64,000 bases of DNA from Marsupella aquatica (GCA_973895155.1 OZ316894.1:124001-188000), one strand, 5' to 3'; shown: positions 11,288 through 23,985, numbered from the stretch's first letter. Program-made: numbers and translations. The notes: generated by a model not told the origin, from the letters alone.

Positions 11288-14200
11288 TGTCGCATCCCTA
11301 ACCTGGGCCTTAAATCCAGTTTAGTGCCATGGCGCGACCTCGACCACCAGTAGAGGTGAGGGTTCGGGCAAGGAGGTGTCTAGTGACCTCGATTAGCCCT
11401 CAATCGGGCTAAGTCGGTATACTTACTGGTATAATACTTAAGCAATTCGTACTAGTCATAGGTATCTTTTCTTTTCCACCGCTGGAATCTTCCCTCAGTT
11501 AGTGACTCGGACTAACTCCCGGCTTGGGGCTTTTCAAGCCATCGACGCGACAGGACCTTGTGACATACAATGGGTGGCAATCCCTACCATTAGTCCGCAC
11601 CCAGTATGTCCCTTAAAATGGCGCCTTTGCCCAGACAAAGCATACACACAACACCAGTTGCTTGCGGAAACATTAGAGGGAAAAGACTACATTTACTCAG
11701 CGAAGCATCAGTTTACATGGTTGACTCGACTTCAAAGGGGGTCAGCAGGCCCAACGGCAGTCGATGCCCAGTCTCTACGAGGCCCCGCCTCGCACTTGCC
11801 CAGCAAGCTCGACTCTGGCTCTCACTCCTTGGTGCGCTCTGACCCTGCTCAGGCAGGGACTCCCCGTGCCTCACCTTTCTTCTCTTGAGATAACTAAGTC
11901 TTCTCCCCCCTCCATAGCGGAAGGGGAAGCCTAAATACTACAGTTGTGGAAGAGAACCGGAGGATACTACCTTCCGGGATACTACCTACTGACTAACTAC
12001 CTTCTGACTAACTGGCCGTGCTGCACTGACTGGTTGACCGTCGACGACAAGGGTGCCGACCGGGATGGCAGCGGCCAAGCCTACTGACAAAAATCCAGTC
12101 CGTTGATGGACTCCATCCTACGTTGGCTGATCCTAACTGATCCGGCCCTAATTCTTCCTACTGCCGCTAATCGGCGCCTAATGACAGCCATTCTGTCGTT
12201 ACACCTAACCAAAAGATGCCGCTGACTTAACTGCCTCGCGCGGCGCCTGCTTTCACCCTTCGCTAACCACCCCTTACGTGTGTGCTGTGGTTGGACCAGG
12301 GCTGGTCCCCCTGTCGGGGTGAGACCTCAAGCCACCTTGATCAGAGGTGGGCCCAGGTTTTCCCCGCTGGAGGACGAGCAGGGTAACGCGGTCCTGCAAG
12401 GCCTTGTTGTCCTGCACCGCCTCCTCTGCCTTGTTTGCAGCTTCATCGGCCTCGGTCTGGAGCCGCGTTACCTCCAGGTTGAGCTGGTTAATGGAGTCGC
12501 GATGGATCTGGTCCTACGCCAGCAATTTATCCCGTTCGGCGGAGAGACTAGCCACCTGCTGCGCTGCCTGCAGAAATTGTTTGTTGAGATCGGTCAGGCT
12601 GGTAACCCGAGCCGAAGATTCTGAGCGTAATTGAAGCACGGTGTCGTCCAGCTTCTTGAGATCTGCTTGTGCTCCGCTTAACTCCTCGGTTAGTCCGTCC
12701 CTCTGTTCGACGGTGCGGACTAACTCCTCACGGCGGTTAGTGGCCTCCTCCTCGAGGTGCTCTACCAGCATCTGGAGGCACCCAATCTCATTCCCCTTTG
12801 CCATGAGTTCTTCTTCCAAGCGGCTTACGATCCGTGGTTGGTGCTCTAACATGAAGAAGGCTGGTTGAAAGTACGCCGAGACTTGTTGTCCGATGTACGT
12901 CGCCAGCTCCCCAGACATAGTCTGGCTAAACTTCTGGACCAGGTCGTAGGCCATGGTCCCCGGGGCTACTTGGTAGTCCTCCATCCTCTCGGGTACCGGT
13001 GGTTCCTCGGGCGGGGCAACGAGCTCCTCCGTAGTCAACGCTGGGGAGGGGAAGGTTTCTTCAGGTGGTGGAGGGATTGGGGGTGGTTGGACTGCAGGTA
13101 GCGGAGGCTCGACGGAAGGGGGCGGCGGAATTTCCACAGGAGGAGGTGGCGGAGTATTAGTCGGGGCTTCCGGCTCGGGGTTTGCCCGAGGGACGGTAGT
13201 CCGCGTGCTCGGGGTTGCCTCCTCTGGGGCGGGGGTGACATTAGTCGGGGCTGAGGTGGCCATATTCTTTCCTCTGGCCTCCCGCCGTGCTTTGTACCAG
13301 GCGAGGATAATGGCGATATGACTTCCCAAGTAAGTCTTCCCCCCAATAGCCATACCACCTTGAGCCCGCTTCAGCTCCCCCGAGAATCTTCGGTAGAAGA
13401 ATTGGGCCCAGTTTCGCCGTTTGTACTGTTCCACCTGCACAATCGTGTAGAGGGAAATCTCGGATCATGGCTCAATCATGTGTAGGGTAGTCTGTATGAA
13501 GTTAAGCCGCTCCATGCAGCTTAAGTTGGTGCACGACCCCTGCTTGTATCCGTTGTCCGTCTTACCCTCGGGTTTGAAGTGCCGCGGTGTATACTCCTTA
13601 TCCCGAATTCGGAGTTCAACCGGCACCGGCCCGGTTGGTAGGCAGAAGATTTGCGTTAACCGATGCTCCGTGAGTGATAAGGCCTGCCCCAAAACCTTGG
13701 TGGTCGATGCGTCAGTGTCAAAATTGGAGATGAACTCACAAATCTCCTTCGGCCCGGTGGTGCACGGCCTCCATAGCAAGTGAGCGAACTGCTCCAACTG
13801 ATGCTCCTTGAGATAGTCCGCGTGTTTGAGTTTCTTGATCGCAATCCAGACTACTTCGGGGACGCGGATTACTTGTAATAAGTTGGACTTCGGGTTATCC
13901 GGGGGCCGTCGGGTCTGGTTGGCCGGGGGTTTGCCAGGGCAGGTGCAGGCGCGGCGTTGGTTTGCGTTGTTGATTTGGGGGCCGTCGTCGTCCTTGGCCG
14001 CTTACAAGAATGCTGTTCAAGTTGCGGACTAACTCGCTCGAAACCCGAAGAACACTCTGTGTTGATCACTGGACGGACTTGGGACCGGTTCGGCGGTACG
14101 CCGGTGGTCATCGGCTGAGGCACTGGTGGTATCGGGGTAGCCATATCCCAGTTGAAGGAGTTGGAGCTTTCCTTGAGGAACATAAGATTACGCGCCGCTT

Positions 14201-15141
14201 CCCGTTGTCTGCTGATGTCTTCTTGGCGCTTTTCGGCTGCGATCTGCTGGTCTAGGTACCCCGGAATCTTGTCGAACTCCACTTGAGTAAGCCATTGGCT
14301 GCCCTTCAGCTTAAAGAACTTTGCTGGGACTTCAAGAATCGCCTCTGCTACCGATCTAAGCCCTTCCTCGCTGAGATATAGTTTGGTGATGTAGTCTCGC
14401 AGCTCGTTGTAGCTGGAATCCCTGGTGATGGCTGTCTTTTCGCAATTAACCAGCGCTACCTTGGTCACCAGCTTTGCGTATCTTCGTTCATAAGCGGCTT
14501 TCTTGGGACAAGAGTACCAATAAGTCTCGGAGAACTTAGCACCTACTTCGCCAAACAAGGTCCAAAATCTCAAGGCCGTAAGGGTCATACTAACCTCGTA
14601 GTCCGGTTCATTGAGTCCACGTTCCCACCCGGCTGGTCCCTTTTCTCATGGAGGCCTCGCTCGTCCTGACTAAATCTTGCCACATTCTGCTCTTCTTCCT
14701 CGATAATCTCCTTGTAAAGGTCGACTTGATTTGATCAGAAAGGCGAGTGGATGGCAACGTCCGCAAATTCCAAAAAGGTAGACATGAGCAAATGGCCCGC
14801 AGCGCCATCGGCTCCTCTCTTATGGAGGTGCCAGGATGAGCCCGCGCGTGAGAAGGCCAGGCCGTTTTGGTCATTGATAATGAGCTGAAGTCGGCGCCTC
14901 GGTCCAAGCGTGATTCTTCTAACTGATTTTTACTCCGCTGCCGCCACCGTACCTCGGTCGCGCGTAATAATCCTCTTCCTGAACTCGTAATCATTCAGTC
15001 ATCTTAACCTACTCCTAATCTATTCATAATGGCAACAGACGGTTATACGTGCTATTCTACGCTATGGCTACGGTCCTAATGCCCGTATAAGACCTAATCT
15101 ACGACCTGGGTTTGGTTAAGTGACACGTTACCCGTGTCACA
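11288..15141 (-). repeat. Gypsy-1 5' LTR
   Basis: Full-length match to 1344-5183. In element orientation it starts TGTGACACGGG at 15141 and ends GCGACA at 11288. About 3.85 kb. It should contain the promoter for the element, but I could not point to a convincing TATA box upstream of the encoded protein. Confidence 0.95.
12274..14588 (-). pseudogene. LTR-encoded plant-mobile-like / coiled-coil protein (5' LTR copy)
   Basis: The better-preserved copy of the LTR gene. The helical N-terminal part (from MTLTALRFWTLFGEVG at 14588) runs 239 codons to 13869, where loss of one G near 13930 shifts the frame. The globular domain (13797-13465) carries LSLTEHRLTQIFCLPTG, ending in a stop at LHMIEP. The Pro-rich segment plus coiled coil covers 13440-12514, with a stop at 12514 and further coding to about 12274. 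Coding-like sequence also extends upstream to about 14.93 kb, so the true start is uncertain. As the 5' LTR copy it would be transcribed only if promoter and start lie upstream of it within the LTR. Confidence 0.75.
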
Positions 15142-15146
15142 CTTAG
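15142..15146. repeat. Target-site duplication CTTAG, right copy
   Basis: Identical to 1339-1343 and directly flanks the right LTR, which marks where the CACTA element's sequence resumes. Confidence 0.93.
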
Positions 15147-15246
15147 TTTGTGACATTGTAGTTGGTGATGTGATGCAGCATCGTATGAGTTTTGTTTTGC
15201 CTGCAAAGCCTGTGCATGCACCATACCAGCAAGGGGGCTGACCTCT

Positions 15247-18200
15247 GATCAAGGTTGGCGAGGTGGTAGTAGCGGTAAATCCCAGGCTGGTGCCCAATAC
15301 TATGGCAAGGGGCAGAGTAGCAATTATGCCCGTAGTAGAGGTAGAGCAAGTCCAAACCCACAATCTCGTGGGTACAGACGTCCACCTCAACCATGGGGAT
15401 GTGAGTATATATATATATGTCAGTTCTTTGTTAATTAGACGTAGCATTTGTGAATTTCAGACTGCATAACAATGTTTGACATTGTTTGGGATTGGATGAA
15501 CAACATGAAATTCATTCCACTTGCCATTGCATGCAGATTCCGCTCAACCTGATCGGGCAAATGCTGGTAATGATGAGTTTCAATGTCCACCAGAACAGAC
15601 ATGGGTTGAACCAGGTTGGGAGGATGGTGATGGGTCCTGGAATCAACAAGGCTGGGAAGGTGGTGAAGGTAATTGGCAAGGCTTTCAGAACACAGTACCT
15701 ACAAATGCCGGAAGAGGGGCAGGTAATGTATGAAGTAGTTTGCAATGGAAGAACTCATTTTATCTGTAGTCCATTCATGTGGGTATACTCTGTACATGTA
15801 CAATGATAGCAAATGTATGTGTGCAGGTTGGACAGTCAAACCGTTGACGCAAGTATTCACTGATGCCCCTATGCAGATGCAGCACAGAAGGGGGGCAGGT
15901 ATTTTGGAATGTTGACATGTTTCCCTACAGTTTACTGATTTACTAAGTTATCACTACATATGTCTGCACATCCTAGCTAGAAAGTGACAACATTTGTGCC
16001 CTGTACTAGGCTGGACAGGTGGTCCAAGGTCGCAACAATTCCAAAGTGCAGTCCCTACACAAATGTCTACTGGCAGAGCTACAGGTATATATGTTGGTTC
16101 AATTTTTGTTAAATAGATGCATTGAATGGTGCCAATAGGTGTTTGTAATAAATATTTCTGGTATATATAGTTCTCAAGCATGAATGGCATTGTATTTGCC
16201 CAGGTGACTTCAGAACCTCAGGTAGGGCGAATCAGGGGGTGCCCATTAATATTACACCGCCCAGTATTGCAGAGAGCAGTGCACAAGGGGAGGTGACGAA
16301 GAAAAGGACAGTAAAGTTGAATGACAGACAATGGGTGGATGCTGAGTGTCCTCACAAAAACCAATGGCATGTTGATTTGAAAGCTGAAGTATTGCGCTGG
16401 TTAGATGTGAGTGTTAGTAATTTGAAAAAGCAGTATCCAAAAGATTGGAAGACTGTATGTGAAAATGTTGCTGCCAAATGGAATTATGTGGGCAGTGATA
16501 ATATCGTGGACATAGGTTGCTTGGAAAGTACAACAGGTAAAATCATTAAGCAAGAGAGATGGAGAATGCATAAGGCTTGGAAGGATGGTGGGGAGAAGCC
16601 AAATATGCCTCCACCAGCAAGTTGTGATGATAAAGTGTGGACAAAATTACTAGCTTATTTTGTGACTGATGCTGCAAAAAAGAAGAGTTCACAAATCACC
16701 AAGGCCAGGTTGAGTATTCAGAACCCTAATCTGACAGGAAGGATTGGCACTGCACCGATAGCAAAACACTTGGTAAGAATCAATGGCAAGTTATGTAATT
16801 CATGCTACACTATGTTGACCTGTTGACTTTGTTTTTCAGTGTTCATTGGAAAATGATAACTTGTGCTTGCCATGCATGTGCAAAAAGCCCAATTGGGGCA
16901 AAGCCCTTCAAAAGAAGAGTTGAGAGCTGAAGTTGTGAACAATAGGGCATGTGAGGCATCTGAATCCTCCAAGCACGTAAGTCAAATGAGTTCTGATTGG
17001 TAATTGAATTACCTGTGTTGAATTTTAGGTGTACACATATCATTGATTGTGCATATATTGCCCAACATTCATATGGAGTGATTCACTATTGCCCTATATC
17101 ATGTAGGGAGGTGGATCTTCACTTACGGAGATAAGTGATCGTTTAAAGGTCGTGGAAACATGTCTTCTAGAGATCAATGAACGTTTGAATTCATTGACTG
17201 ACTTGTTCCATGTGAACTTCAAGTCATTAATGAAAGCCGTTGTGTCAGTGAGAGATAAAATTGATTGCAGTTCTGCAGGAGTTCCACCATCACCACTTGA
17301 GATGACAAAGTTTATGCACTCTTTTGGCTTGCCAACGACATGTAGGCTTGAAGGTAATCTCCTTATAACTTTGTGGGATATGATTATAAAATCTATTGTT
17401 TGACATAGTGTTTGAATGTGTTATTTTTAGTAACATATATTGTGGTTGTTGTGCCCATAGAGAATAAGACAGGTGCTGCAGAGAAGAAGTATGATCACCT
17501 GGCAACTAGTCGCTGCAATGTAGAGGCAACAAAGTTGCAGTCTGTACATGCAACTAATTTGACAGCGGGCAGTCAACTATGTTTGGTTGAGGATGAGATT
17601 GGCAAGGGATTGGATGATATCAATGTTGGGGCAAGGGAGGATATCAGCAAACGTGACAATGATACCATTGAGCCAGATTCAGGTGATGTGGAGCAGGGTT
17701 TGTGCTATGTAGATCTTGATCCCATTGCAGAGATGAATGATTTGCAGAATGTGTCATTGTCAACGACAGGTGTGCCTCTTGTTGTCATAAATCCAATTGA
17801 AGAGTTAGTTGGTATGGCACTCCCAGGTGACGAACCTGCTATTGTGACAGTCCCAGCAGAGGCACCTATTGAGCCTAGCTTCACTACTATGAAGAGAGGA
17901 AGCATGCGCACACGAAGCAAGTCTGCTGGGAGCACAGCCACGTCAAAGGTTTCATACAAACCTCCAAGATCGGTGCTGGCAGAGAGATCTAAGGTACATG
18001 GAAGTGGGGAAGGCACCTAATGCAGAGGGACAAAGTGGCTTGTTAGCTGTTGATGAAAGTGGAACACGAGTAGGATTTGGCAGAGTGCAAGTTGGTTCTA
18101 CAACGTTCCATGGCAAGAGGATCCCACTAGGTTATTCAGTAGTGTTAATCACATTACTAGTGAAACCTAAAGCTGTCCTTCCCATTCCAAACACAAATGA

Positions 18201-18279
18201 TGATCCTCCTCAGAAGACACTTGGAGATGCTGCAGGTTCTTTGGTATTATGGCCAAACAAGTTCATAGAGGATACATAA
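15247..18279 (+). CDS. CACTA TnpA-like accessory protein (multi-exon)
   Basis: Spliced gene with consensus borders. Likely exons are 15247-15400, 15537-15722, 15827-15898, 16010-16084, 16204-16772, 16840-16976, 17107-17353 and 17461-17993, then coding to 18279. The N-terminal exons are Gly/Gln/Trp-rich and repetitive (WEDGDGSWNQQGWEGG). The 16204-16772 exon has the plant transposon signature of a tryptophan-rich domain followed by KSSQITKARLSIQNPNLTG and HLGQSPS-like residues in the next exon. 17107-17353 looks coiled coil. The C-terminus (FHGKRIPLGYSVV, then LGDAAGSLVLWPNKFIE) matches the conserved tail of these proteins. Exon 16840-16976 and the junction near 17994 need a frame change, so the gene may be dead. 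TnpA-type proteins bind the subterminal repeats during transposition. Confidence 0.68.
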
Positions 18280-18784
18280 CAATGTCATGTCATTATGTGT
18301 TTGTAGTGTGAGTCATGCTTTGTAGATTTTAGAATTCAAGAAGCAATGCATAATTGATAGTATCATGCATTTACTTTCAATTATTTCAAACAAATATCAG
18401 TTTACAAGTTCCTATTTTCTCTGAATTACATTGATGACATTGTAAACTATTCCATTGTAATTGAATTGATCATCATCTTTTAGCAATATTGTGTTTCTGT
18501 TGAATTCTTATGAATGTTTTATGTAGGATCTGCTTATATCATGTTTTGTTTCATGTGGATGTCATTCATGCTCTGTTCATTTCTTGTATTCAATGTGTTA
18601 TACTTCTAAAGTGTGAACATGAGTGTTTCTATGTATTGCAATGTGGAGTGCTCATGAATCGACTCTCTCTCCTTATGAATTGTTACACAATTCATTAGTC
18701 ATGGTTACAACTTCCTTAAATTCCATCTCAACCTGATTAGTTATGAACATGACTATACAGAGACCCAAATGGTTCTGTTGTGTG

Positions 18785-19134
18785 ACCCGGACCAGGGTCT
18801 CCATTGGTCTATTATGTGACACTAAAAGGTCGTTGGTTTTGCGCTGTGAAGGGCGAGTAAGTCATGGACATGACTTACCCTGTGACTAATTAAAGTCACA
18901 TTGCAGTCACGTATCAACGAGGCTAGACTCCATAATGGAGTCACAAATCAGTCACAAATGGGTATCAAGCAAGTCGCAATGTCCAGTATCAATAGTGACT
19001 TCTATTTTTTGGTCTCAACTTTTGCAACTCCAAGGGTCACAGCCTAGGTCACGTCACGTTGAGTCACAATGAAGTCACATGAGCCAAAATGAGTCACATA
19101 TTGCGGTCTCAAATGACCTCGGTTTCTTCTAGTG
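18785..19134. repeat. CACTA subterminal repeat block and right terminus
   Basis: About a dozen copies of GTCAC(A) or its complement crowd this 350-bp stretch (for example GAGTCACAAATCAGTCACAA near 18940-18960 and several at 19030-19090), ending in TAGTG. In En/Spm such motifs are binding sites for the TnpA protein. Confidence 0.75.
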
Positions 19135-19860
19135 ACACTTTCTCAATCACACGATTGCGCATCTGACCGAGAACTACTTGGTCACCCATCGGAAGACCAC
19201 CCCCTACCATCCACAAGCAAATGGGCTAACGGAGAGAGCAAATGGGATTATGGGGAAGATCCTCAACAAGACGGTATCGGCCCACAAGACTGACTGGGAT
19301 TTGAAGTTGCTCGCTGCAACATACGCCTACAACTTGGCCCACAAAACCACCACTGACCATACCCCCTACTTCCTTGTGTTTGGCCAACATTCTCTGTACC
19401 GGTGGAATTTGAAGTGCCCACCATCCGAATCTTGACCAGGGAGAGGGACGGAGAGGAAAGAAGTGCAGCAGCTCGGATCCAGCAGTTGGAACAGCTAACA
19501 GAAATACGTGAGCATGCTCTAGAGCGTATAGAGCAACAACAAACCAAATGGAAGTTACACTATGATGCCCGCCTTCGACGCACGACCATTGAGCCGGGAG
19601 ATTTGGTGCTACTCTACGACAGTCGATTTATGCATTTCCCGGGAAAGTTACACACGCGGTGGATGGGACCCTACTTTGTAGACAAGGTCTACCCAAATGG
19701 ATCTGTTCAACTCAAAACATTGGAGGGACAGCTACTTAACACTCGCATCAACCAGGAGCGGCTGAAGAAGTATTACACGGAAGAGGAGTATGGTGCTGGC
19801 GGGGACGCTTCGCAATTAAGAGGGGAGCTATGTGACGGGGCCAATGGTCCCAAGGAATGA
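19135..19860 (+). pseudogene. Gypsy-2 integrase, C-terminal part
   Basis: Plus-strand integrase starting abruptly within the catalytic core (HFLNHTIAHLTENYLV, the residues after the second catalytic Asp), because the CACTA element is inserted there. The catalytic Glu is in LTERANGIMGK. The tail has GDLVLLYDSRFMHFPG and HTRWMGPYFVDKVYPNGSVQ, close to gypsy-1. Loss of one base near 19393 splits it into two frames. The reading frame runs 30 bp into the 3' LTR and ends at 19860, as in gypsy-1. Confidence 0.92.
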
Positions 19861-21741
19861 TTTTAAGGGGTAGTAGTGACGCACAAATGTAAATAAATAG
19901 ATTTGTGTCAAGTTTTTTTGCTTTTGTTCTCTTACAACCTCGCCGAAGATAGTTTACGTACAATAAGATGTCCTCTTAATTTTAGTTGTCGGCCAAGCCT
20001 CAGGATAAGGGGGGCTTGGCCACTGGCCGGGGCAAGACAAGGCATGTACCCTAATGCCCTTCCATGTGGCGTTGGGGGATTCCTATCTTTTTATTTTTAA
20101 GCGGCCCTAGTATTAGCGTAGTGGGGGCCGGGTTGAAGGGCGAGAGTGGCCAAGTGCCACTTTTGGGTGTCGGCCAACCAATAGAGTGCCGGCCAAACAA
20201 CAAGCCGGCCTGGGAGGAAGAAGGCGGCCTGCAAGGCAGCAAGCCGGCCAAGGAGGGTGTTGGCCAACAGTAAGGTGGCCTGAGGGGAGGGGCCCCGGCC
20301 AGGAGGACAGTGAGGGTTCCAGTGGCCAGTCCATAGATGAGGATCTTACTACAAGCAAGCAGTCAAATGACGGTTAGTACGGGAGCCGTACGGACCTTGG
20401 CCACACAAAAGTTGAATTTTTCAATCTTCTCAGAATCAAGAACTCATGGGCTTATTAGAAGGAGCTCGTCGAGCTGAATCTAACGATGTAAGACACGCCT
20501 CAAACGGAGTTAAAATGAGAGAGATACGGACCGGAGTGTTTTGGTGAAGAATTAGGGTCCGATGCCGTACGGCCTTCAGGAGAGTGACCTGGCCAATTCA
20601 GGGCATGTGGCCATGGCCAGGGTACCTCAATTTGATGTCGTGATGGGGGGCTGGGACCGTACGGACTATTTAGACGCGGCGGTGGCCAAGGTAGAGTTTG
20701 GGACTCGGTAGGCCGTATCTCGGGCGTCTGATGTCCGTTTTGGGAGCTGTTTTTGGGGTTACAATCAGGATGGCCGTGGCTACTCATGAAATTTCTCAGG
20801 ACCAGATTTCGATCAACTTCTACTTTCGGCTATTTCCATGGCCAGGGTAGTGGGAGGCGTTGGCCACCACGTAGTAGGGAGGTAGGCCATGGCCTACTCA
20901 TATAGGACTTAGTCTAGTTTTTGATTAGGTGGTGTGAGGACCGACGAAGGCACCGTTAGCCTCACTTGGGTAGCAATAGGGTTAGGAGTGCATGTGTGTG
21001 CCACATGTGTAGAAGGCTTTTAGGTTAGAGGCGCCGCCAGTGGATGGCGGCCAGCCAGGGCAGTGGCCGCCGCCACACCCTAGGGCTTGTGTGTTCATGC
21101 ATTGTTGTTTTTGGTATTTAACCGGCAGCCCCTGGTAGGAGCAAGGGGGGGAACTCAGTCTAGTGTTGGTTTTTGTGAGGATTAGTCTTCAATAAGAGTA
21201 GGGAATCGATCCGAAGTATTGAGGTGGAGAGGGCTCATTGTCCCGGAGGCAGTAGTTGGGTAGACGGTAGGAGACCGGGTTGCCCATGCAATGTGTTACC
21301 TTGGCCACTAATAGATATGGATTCGGTTGGATTTTCATGACTTCTTGTGTGTTGTTCCCTCTCTTGGTTGCATGATTGTGTTCTTCCCCTAGTATGAGTA
21401 TTTAGAGAAACTTACATGGATTGGTCGACCCTGTGAGTGGGAGAGTGGTGACAGCACTTTGCCAAAGGCCAGGAGGAGTAGAAACAAGGTAGTCCACGGG
21501 ACTTGATCAAAAGCAGAGTACGTATAGTCGGTAGACTTGATCAAAAAATTCATTTCCGAGAGCGAAAATGAATCTACTCATCCTTAGTATGAAATTGATC
21601 CATATAGCGTCCCTCCACGTCCCCGTCATACGATACAAACAATTTTTAGTGGAACCATGTGGTGTTTGTTGTGTTAGTCGTTTGATAAGCAGGTGACAGG
21701 CCCGCATGGCCTTGCCATAAGCTGAAACTAAGGTCGGCATC
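19831..21741 (+). repeat. Gypsy-2 3' LTR (right end uncertain)
   Basis: The start is placed at TGTGACGGGG, 19831, directly after an AGGGGAGCTA purine tract; the same arrangement occurs at the gypsy-1 LTR. The body has many GGCCA/TGGCC words and a weak TATA-like TATTTA at 21115 followed by a plausible leader. No partner LTR is in the window, so the right end is only a guess. No gene is seen. Short ORFs in 20050-20380 are artefacts of GGCC-rich repeats. Confidence 0.55.
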
Positions 21742-22529
21742 ACTGTTTGTCTGGAACAGTCTATCTACCGGATGTCGCCCAAGCTTCCCCACTTTCTACC
21801 CGTCAATGGCTGACCGCCCTGCCTCCAGGACATGCCCATGGCCCAATCTCAGTTTGTCACAAACTAGTAGTAACACGCCGGGACCATTCAATTTCTAGAT
21901 CTTATCCACCTCTCGGTGAAACCGGGTTCCGCTCAACCTCTCACCATGCATCGGGACCAGTTCTCAATGGCAGCCCCCAGAGTCTACTTGGTTCTACCTC
22001 TCCAATATCAGGTCCCCGTGGGAACCAAATGTGGTTTGGTCACTGTTCAACTTTGGATCAGCAAGAGGGACTCCCCCCATTGCAAGCCTCAAAACCAAAA
22101 CCATCCAATGCACAATCAAAGAGCACCATGAGTTAGATTTCTTCATTAGCTTTCCAACGAGCCCAAGAACTCCCCCAACGGAGATCCGGTCGTCGAGTTA
22201 TGTTTGTTTCTGCTTCAAAACTCGAAACGACGTATCTTCGTCGATCGCGATCAGCTCGAGCTCAAAGTTGAGAGGACCACTCCCCTCATATATGCTTCTG
22301 GGGACCTGCCACCCCCGGGCCAGCTTTGGTCCCCTATCTTTGGCCCCTACCCGAGGGTCCGTGGGCTCCGCCACTTAGCTCGAAACAAAGATAATCGAAA
22401 ACCTTCCGTAACTTGGTCTCGAGCACAAATTGTGGCATAGGGGGCTAAAAGTTACTGCCCTAACCCCGCTCTGGTCCAGGCAACCCCCTCTTGGTCTATC
22501 GATGCGCGGCGACTCTAATCGAGTCTAAA
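21742..22529. other. Anonymous repetitive sequence
   Basis: No gene, RNA or clear element end is seen. The text has an LTR or leader flavour (stop-rich in most frames, Pro/Ser-rich fragments) and passes into the tandem duplication at 22530. It lies between the gypsy-2 LTR and the gypsy-3 LTR. Confidence 0.4.
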
Positions 22530-22830
22530 TCGGCCATAACTTTTGGCCCCTAGGTCCGTTGGCCGAAAAATTCGCAGCCCCATGATCGGGCTCATGTGGG
22601 GCTTCTTGGGCTCCTATGGTGATCCATCGGAAAAATAGTTTATTTTTTTGTGATCAGCAACGGGCCCAAACTACAAGTATGCGGCTTGAGTCGGCCATAA
22701 CTTTTGGCCCCTAGGTCCGTTGGCCAAGAAATATGCGGACCCATGATTGGGCTCATGTGGGGCTTCTCGGGCCCCTATGGTGATCCTTCGGAAAAATAGT
22801 TCATTTTTCCGTGATCGGCAACGGGCCCAA
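22530..22830 (+). repeat. Two tandem copies of a ~140-bp unit
   Basis: 22530-22670 and 22691-22830 are about 85-90% alike by eye, both starting CGGCCATAACTTTTGGCCCC and ending in AACGGGCCCAA. The period is about 160 bp. No coding potential. Confidence 0.85.
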
Positions 22831-23977
22831 TAGAGTTAAATTGGAGTGCACTTTTCTCAAGTCTTGTCCTTGCTCTTACTAGCCTCCTCTTTGTTAGTCG
22901 CATCCCTAATGGCCATGATGGTAACAAATCTAAGAGGGGCTCAATGCTGGAGTTAGGCAACGTCGGAGCAATTACAAGTAGGTGAAAGTTGTATTTGCAA
23001 CTGGAAGGAGGCGTTGTCCTGGGAATAGTAAACTCTCAAGAACACGTTGGGTGTCTGGCTGCATGTGCTAATTATGTTATTTACCACTTGTAAAATACCT
23101 CATGCTTAGAATCAATTCCCTTGAGAGCCTTGTCCCCTCCCGACCATTTCTCAAGTTTCTTGGGTTTCCTTGTGCCTCTTGCGGTTTTCTCCAGATAAAC
23201 TGGGTGGAAAGGGCGTACCCTTTTACGCAAGGACTCCTAAGCACTTTTGGTACCAAGAGATATATGTGATCTACTCCATATATTGGCAATAACACCAGAG
23301 TAGTTGGGGCTAGATCCACACTCCACAAATCTCTCTTCCAAGTGATAATCTTCTCTACGTACTTCTTTGAACTCTCGGCTATGATCTCTCATCTATTCCA
23401 CTATTACAAAAACACTCACACCCTCATTTGTGCATCTAAAGAGTATTAATGGATCCAACGACGCGATAATTGCAGTGTATCCTTCCTCCCCAAACTTCTG
23501 TGTAAGAACCTGCCTAATATCTATCTTCCTCTTTATTATCAACTTAATGTTCACCGTAGAACGCAAATTAAAAAATGACGGACTCTCATTCAAATCAATA
23601 TTGACATTCATACTCTATATATGCTTTCTATCTAAGAGAGGTTCAATGGCAGAGCCGTTCTTACTTGATCATCGGTTTGTAGACGTTATATCTATGGTAT
23701 TGGCGGCATAGCCGACCTTGCCAAATTCAAAGCTCCACCTTCAAGGTTCTCGAGTGGTGGCCATGCCTTCCATGACCAAGAATCAGGAAACTTAAAACCC
23801 TTTCACCATAGCAACCAGCGGCATAGCCATTCCGTTTAGTCCTAGAACCAATGTTCAAACATTCCTCCAATGCAAATCTAATACACACAATATGCACTCT
23901 ATGCACTCTCTATCCTCGCACTCATAGGCTTGAAATGCTAGAAAATGGACTCCCCTAGGAGGGCAAGCCTCCCTCTT

Positions 23978-23985
23978 ATTTATAG
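23978..23985 (-). promoter_or_regulatory. TATA box of the gypsy-3 LTR
   Basis: TATAAATA on the minus strand, inside the LTR and about 940 bp from its 5' end, followed by GAGGGAGGC. The position fits an LTR promoter; transcription was not tested. Confidence 0.5.

Larger units (their letters stand above)
1344..15141 (-). mobile_element. Gypsy-1: complete Ty3/gypsy retrotransposon with 3.85-kb LTRs
   Basis: A 13.8-kb element on the minus strand. It has two near-identical long LTRs (1344-5183 and 11288-15141), both beginning TG and ending CA in element orientation, a CTTAG duplication, a primer-binding-like site next to the 5' LTR and a purine tract next to the 3' LTR. Internal order on the minus strand is gag with zinc knuckles, aspartic protease, reverse transcriptase, RNase H, integrase, as in Ty3/gypsy. 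By eye the first kilobase of the two LTRs differs at roughly 18 sites, so insertion is moderately recent. All coding parts carry stops or frameshifts and a telomeric array interrupts pol. It is inserted in the CACTA element. Confidence 0.96.
15142..19134 (+). mobile_element. CACTA (En/Spm) DNA transposon, right portion
   Basis: Ends with TTCTAGTG at 19134; its reverse complement CACTAGAAGAAACC is a textbook CACTA terminus. The last 350 bp are packed with GTCAC/GTGAC motifs in both orientations, the usual subterminal binding-site structure of the superfamily. The gene inside resembles the plant accessory transposon protein often annotated Transposase_24 (TnpA-like). The outside sequence (from 19135) is the second gypsy element's integrase, read on directly. 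A 3-bp duplication is expected (right flank ACA), but the left terminus is not in view. Inserted by gypsy-1. Confidence 0.78.

Noticed and set aside
1344-15141. Gypsy-1 as two separate elements because of the stop codons
   Set aside because: A single CTTAG duplication, matching LTRs and correct gag-pol order show one insertion.
20050-20377. Overlapping ORFs on both strands in the gypsy-2 LTR
   Set aside because: Caused by GGCC-rich repeats with few stops; no domain, and strands conflict.
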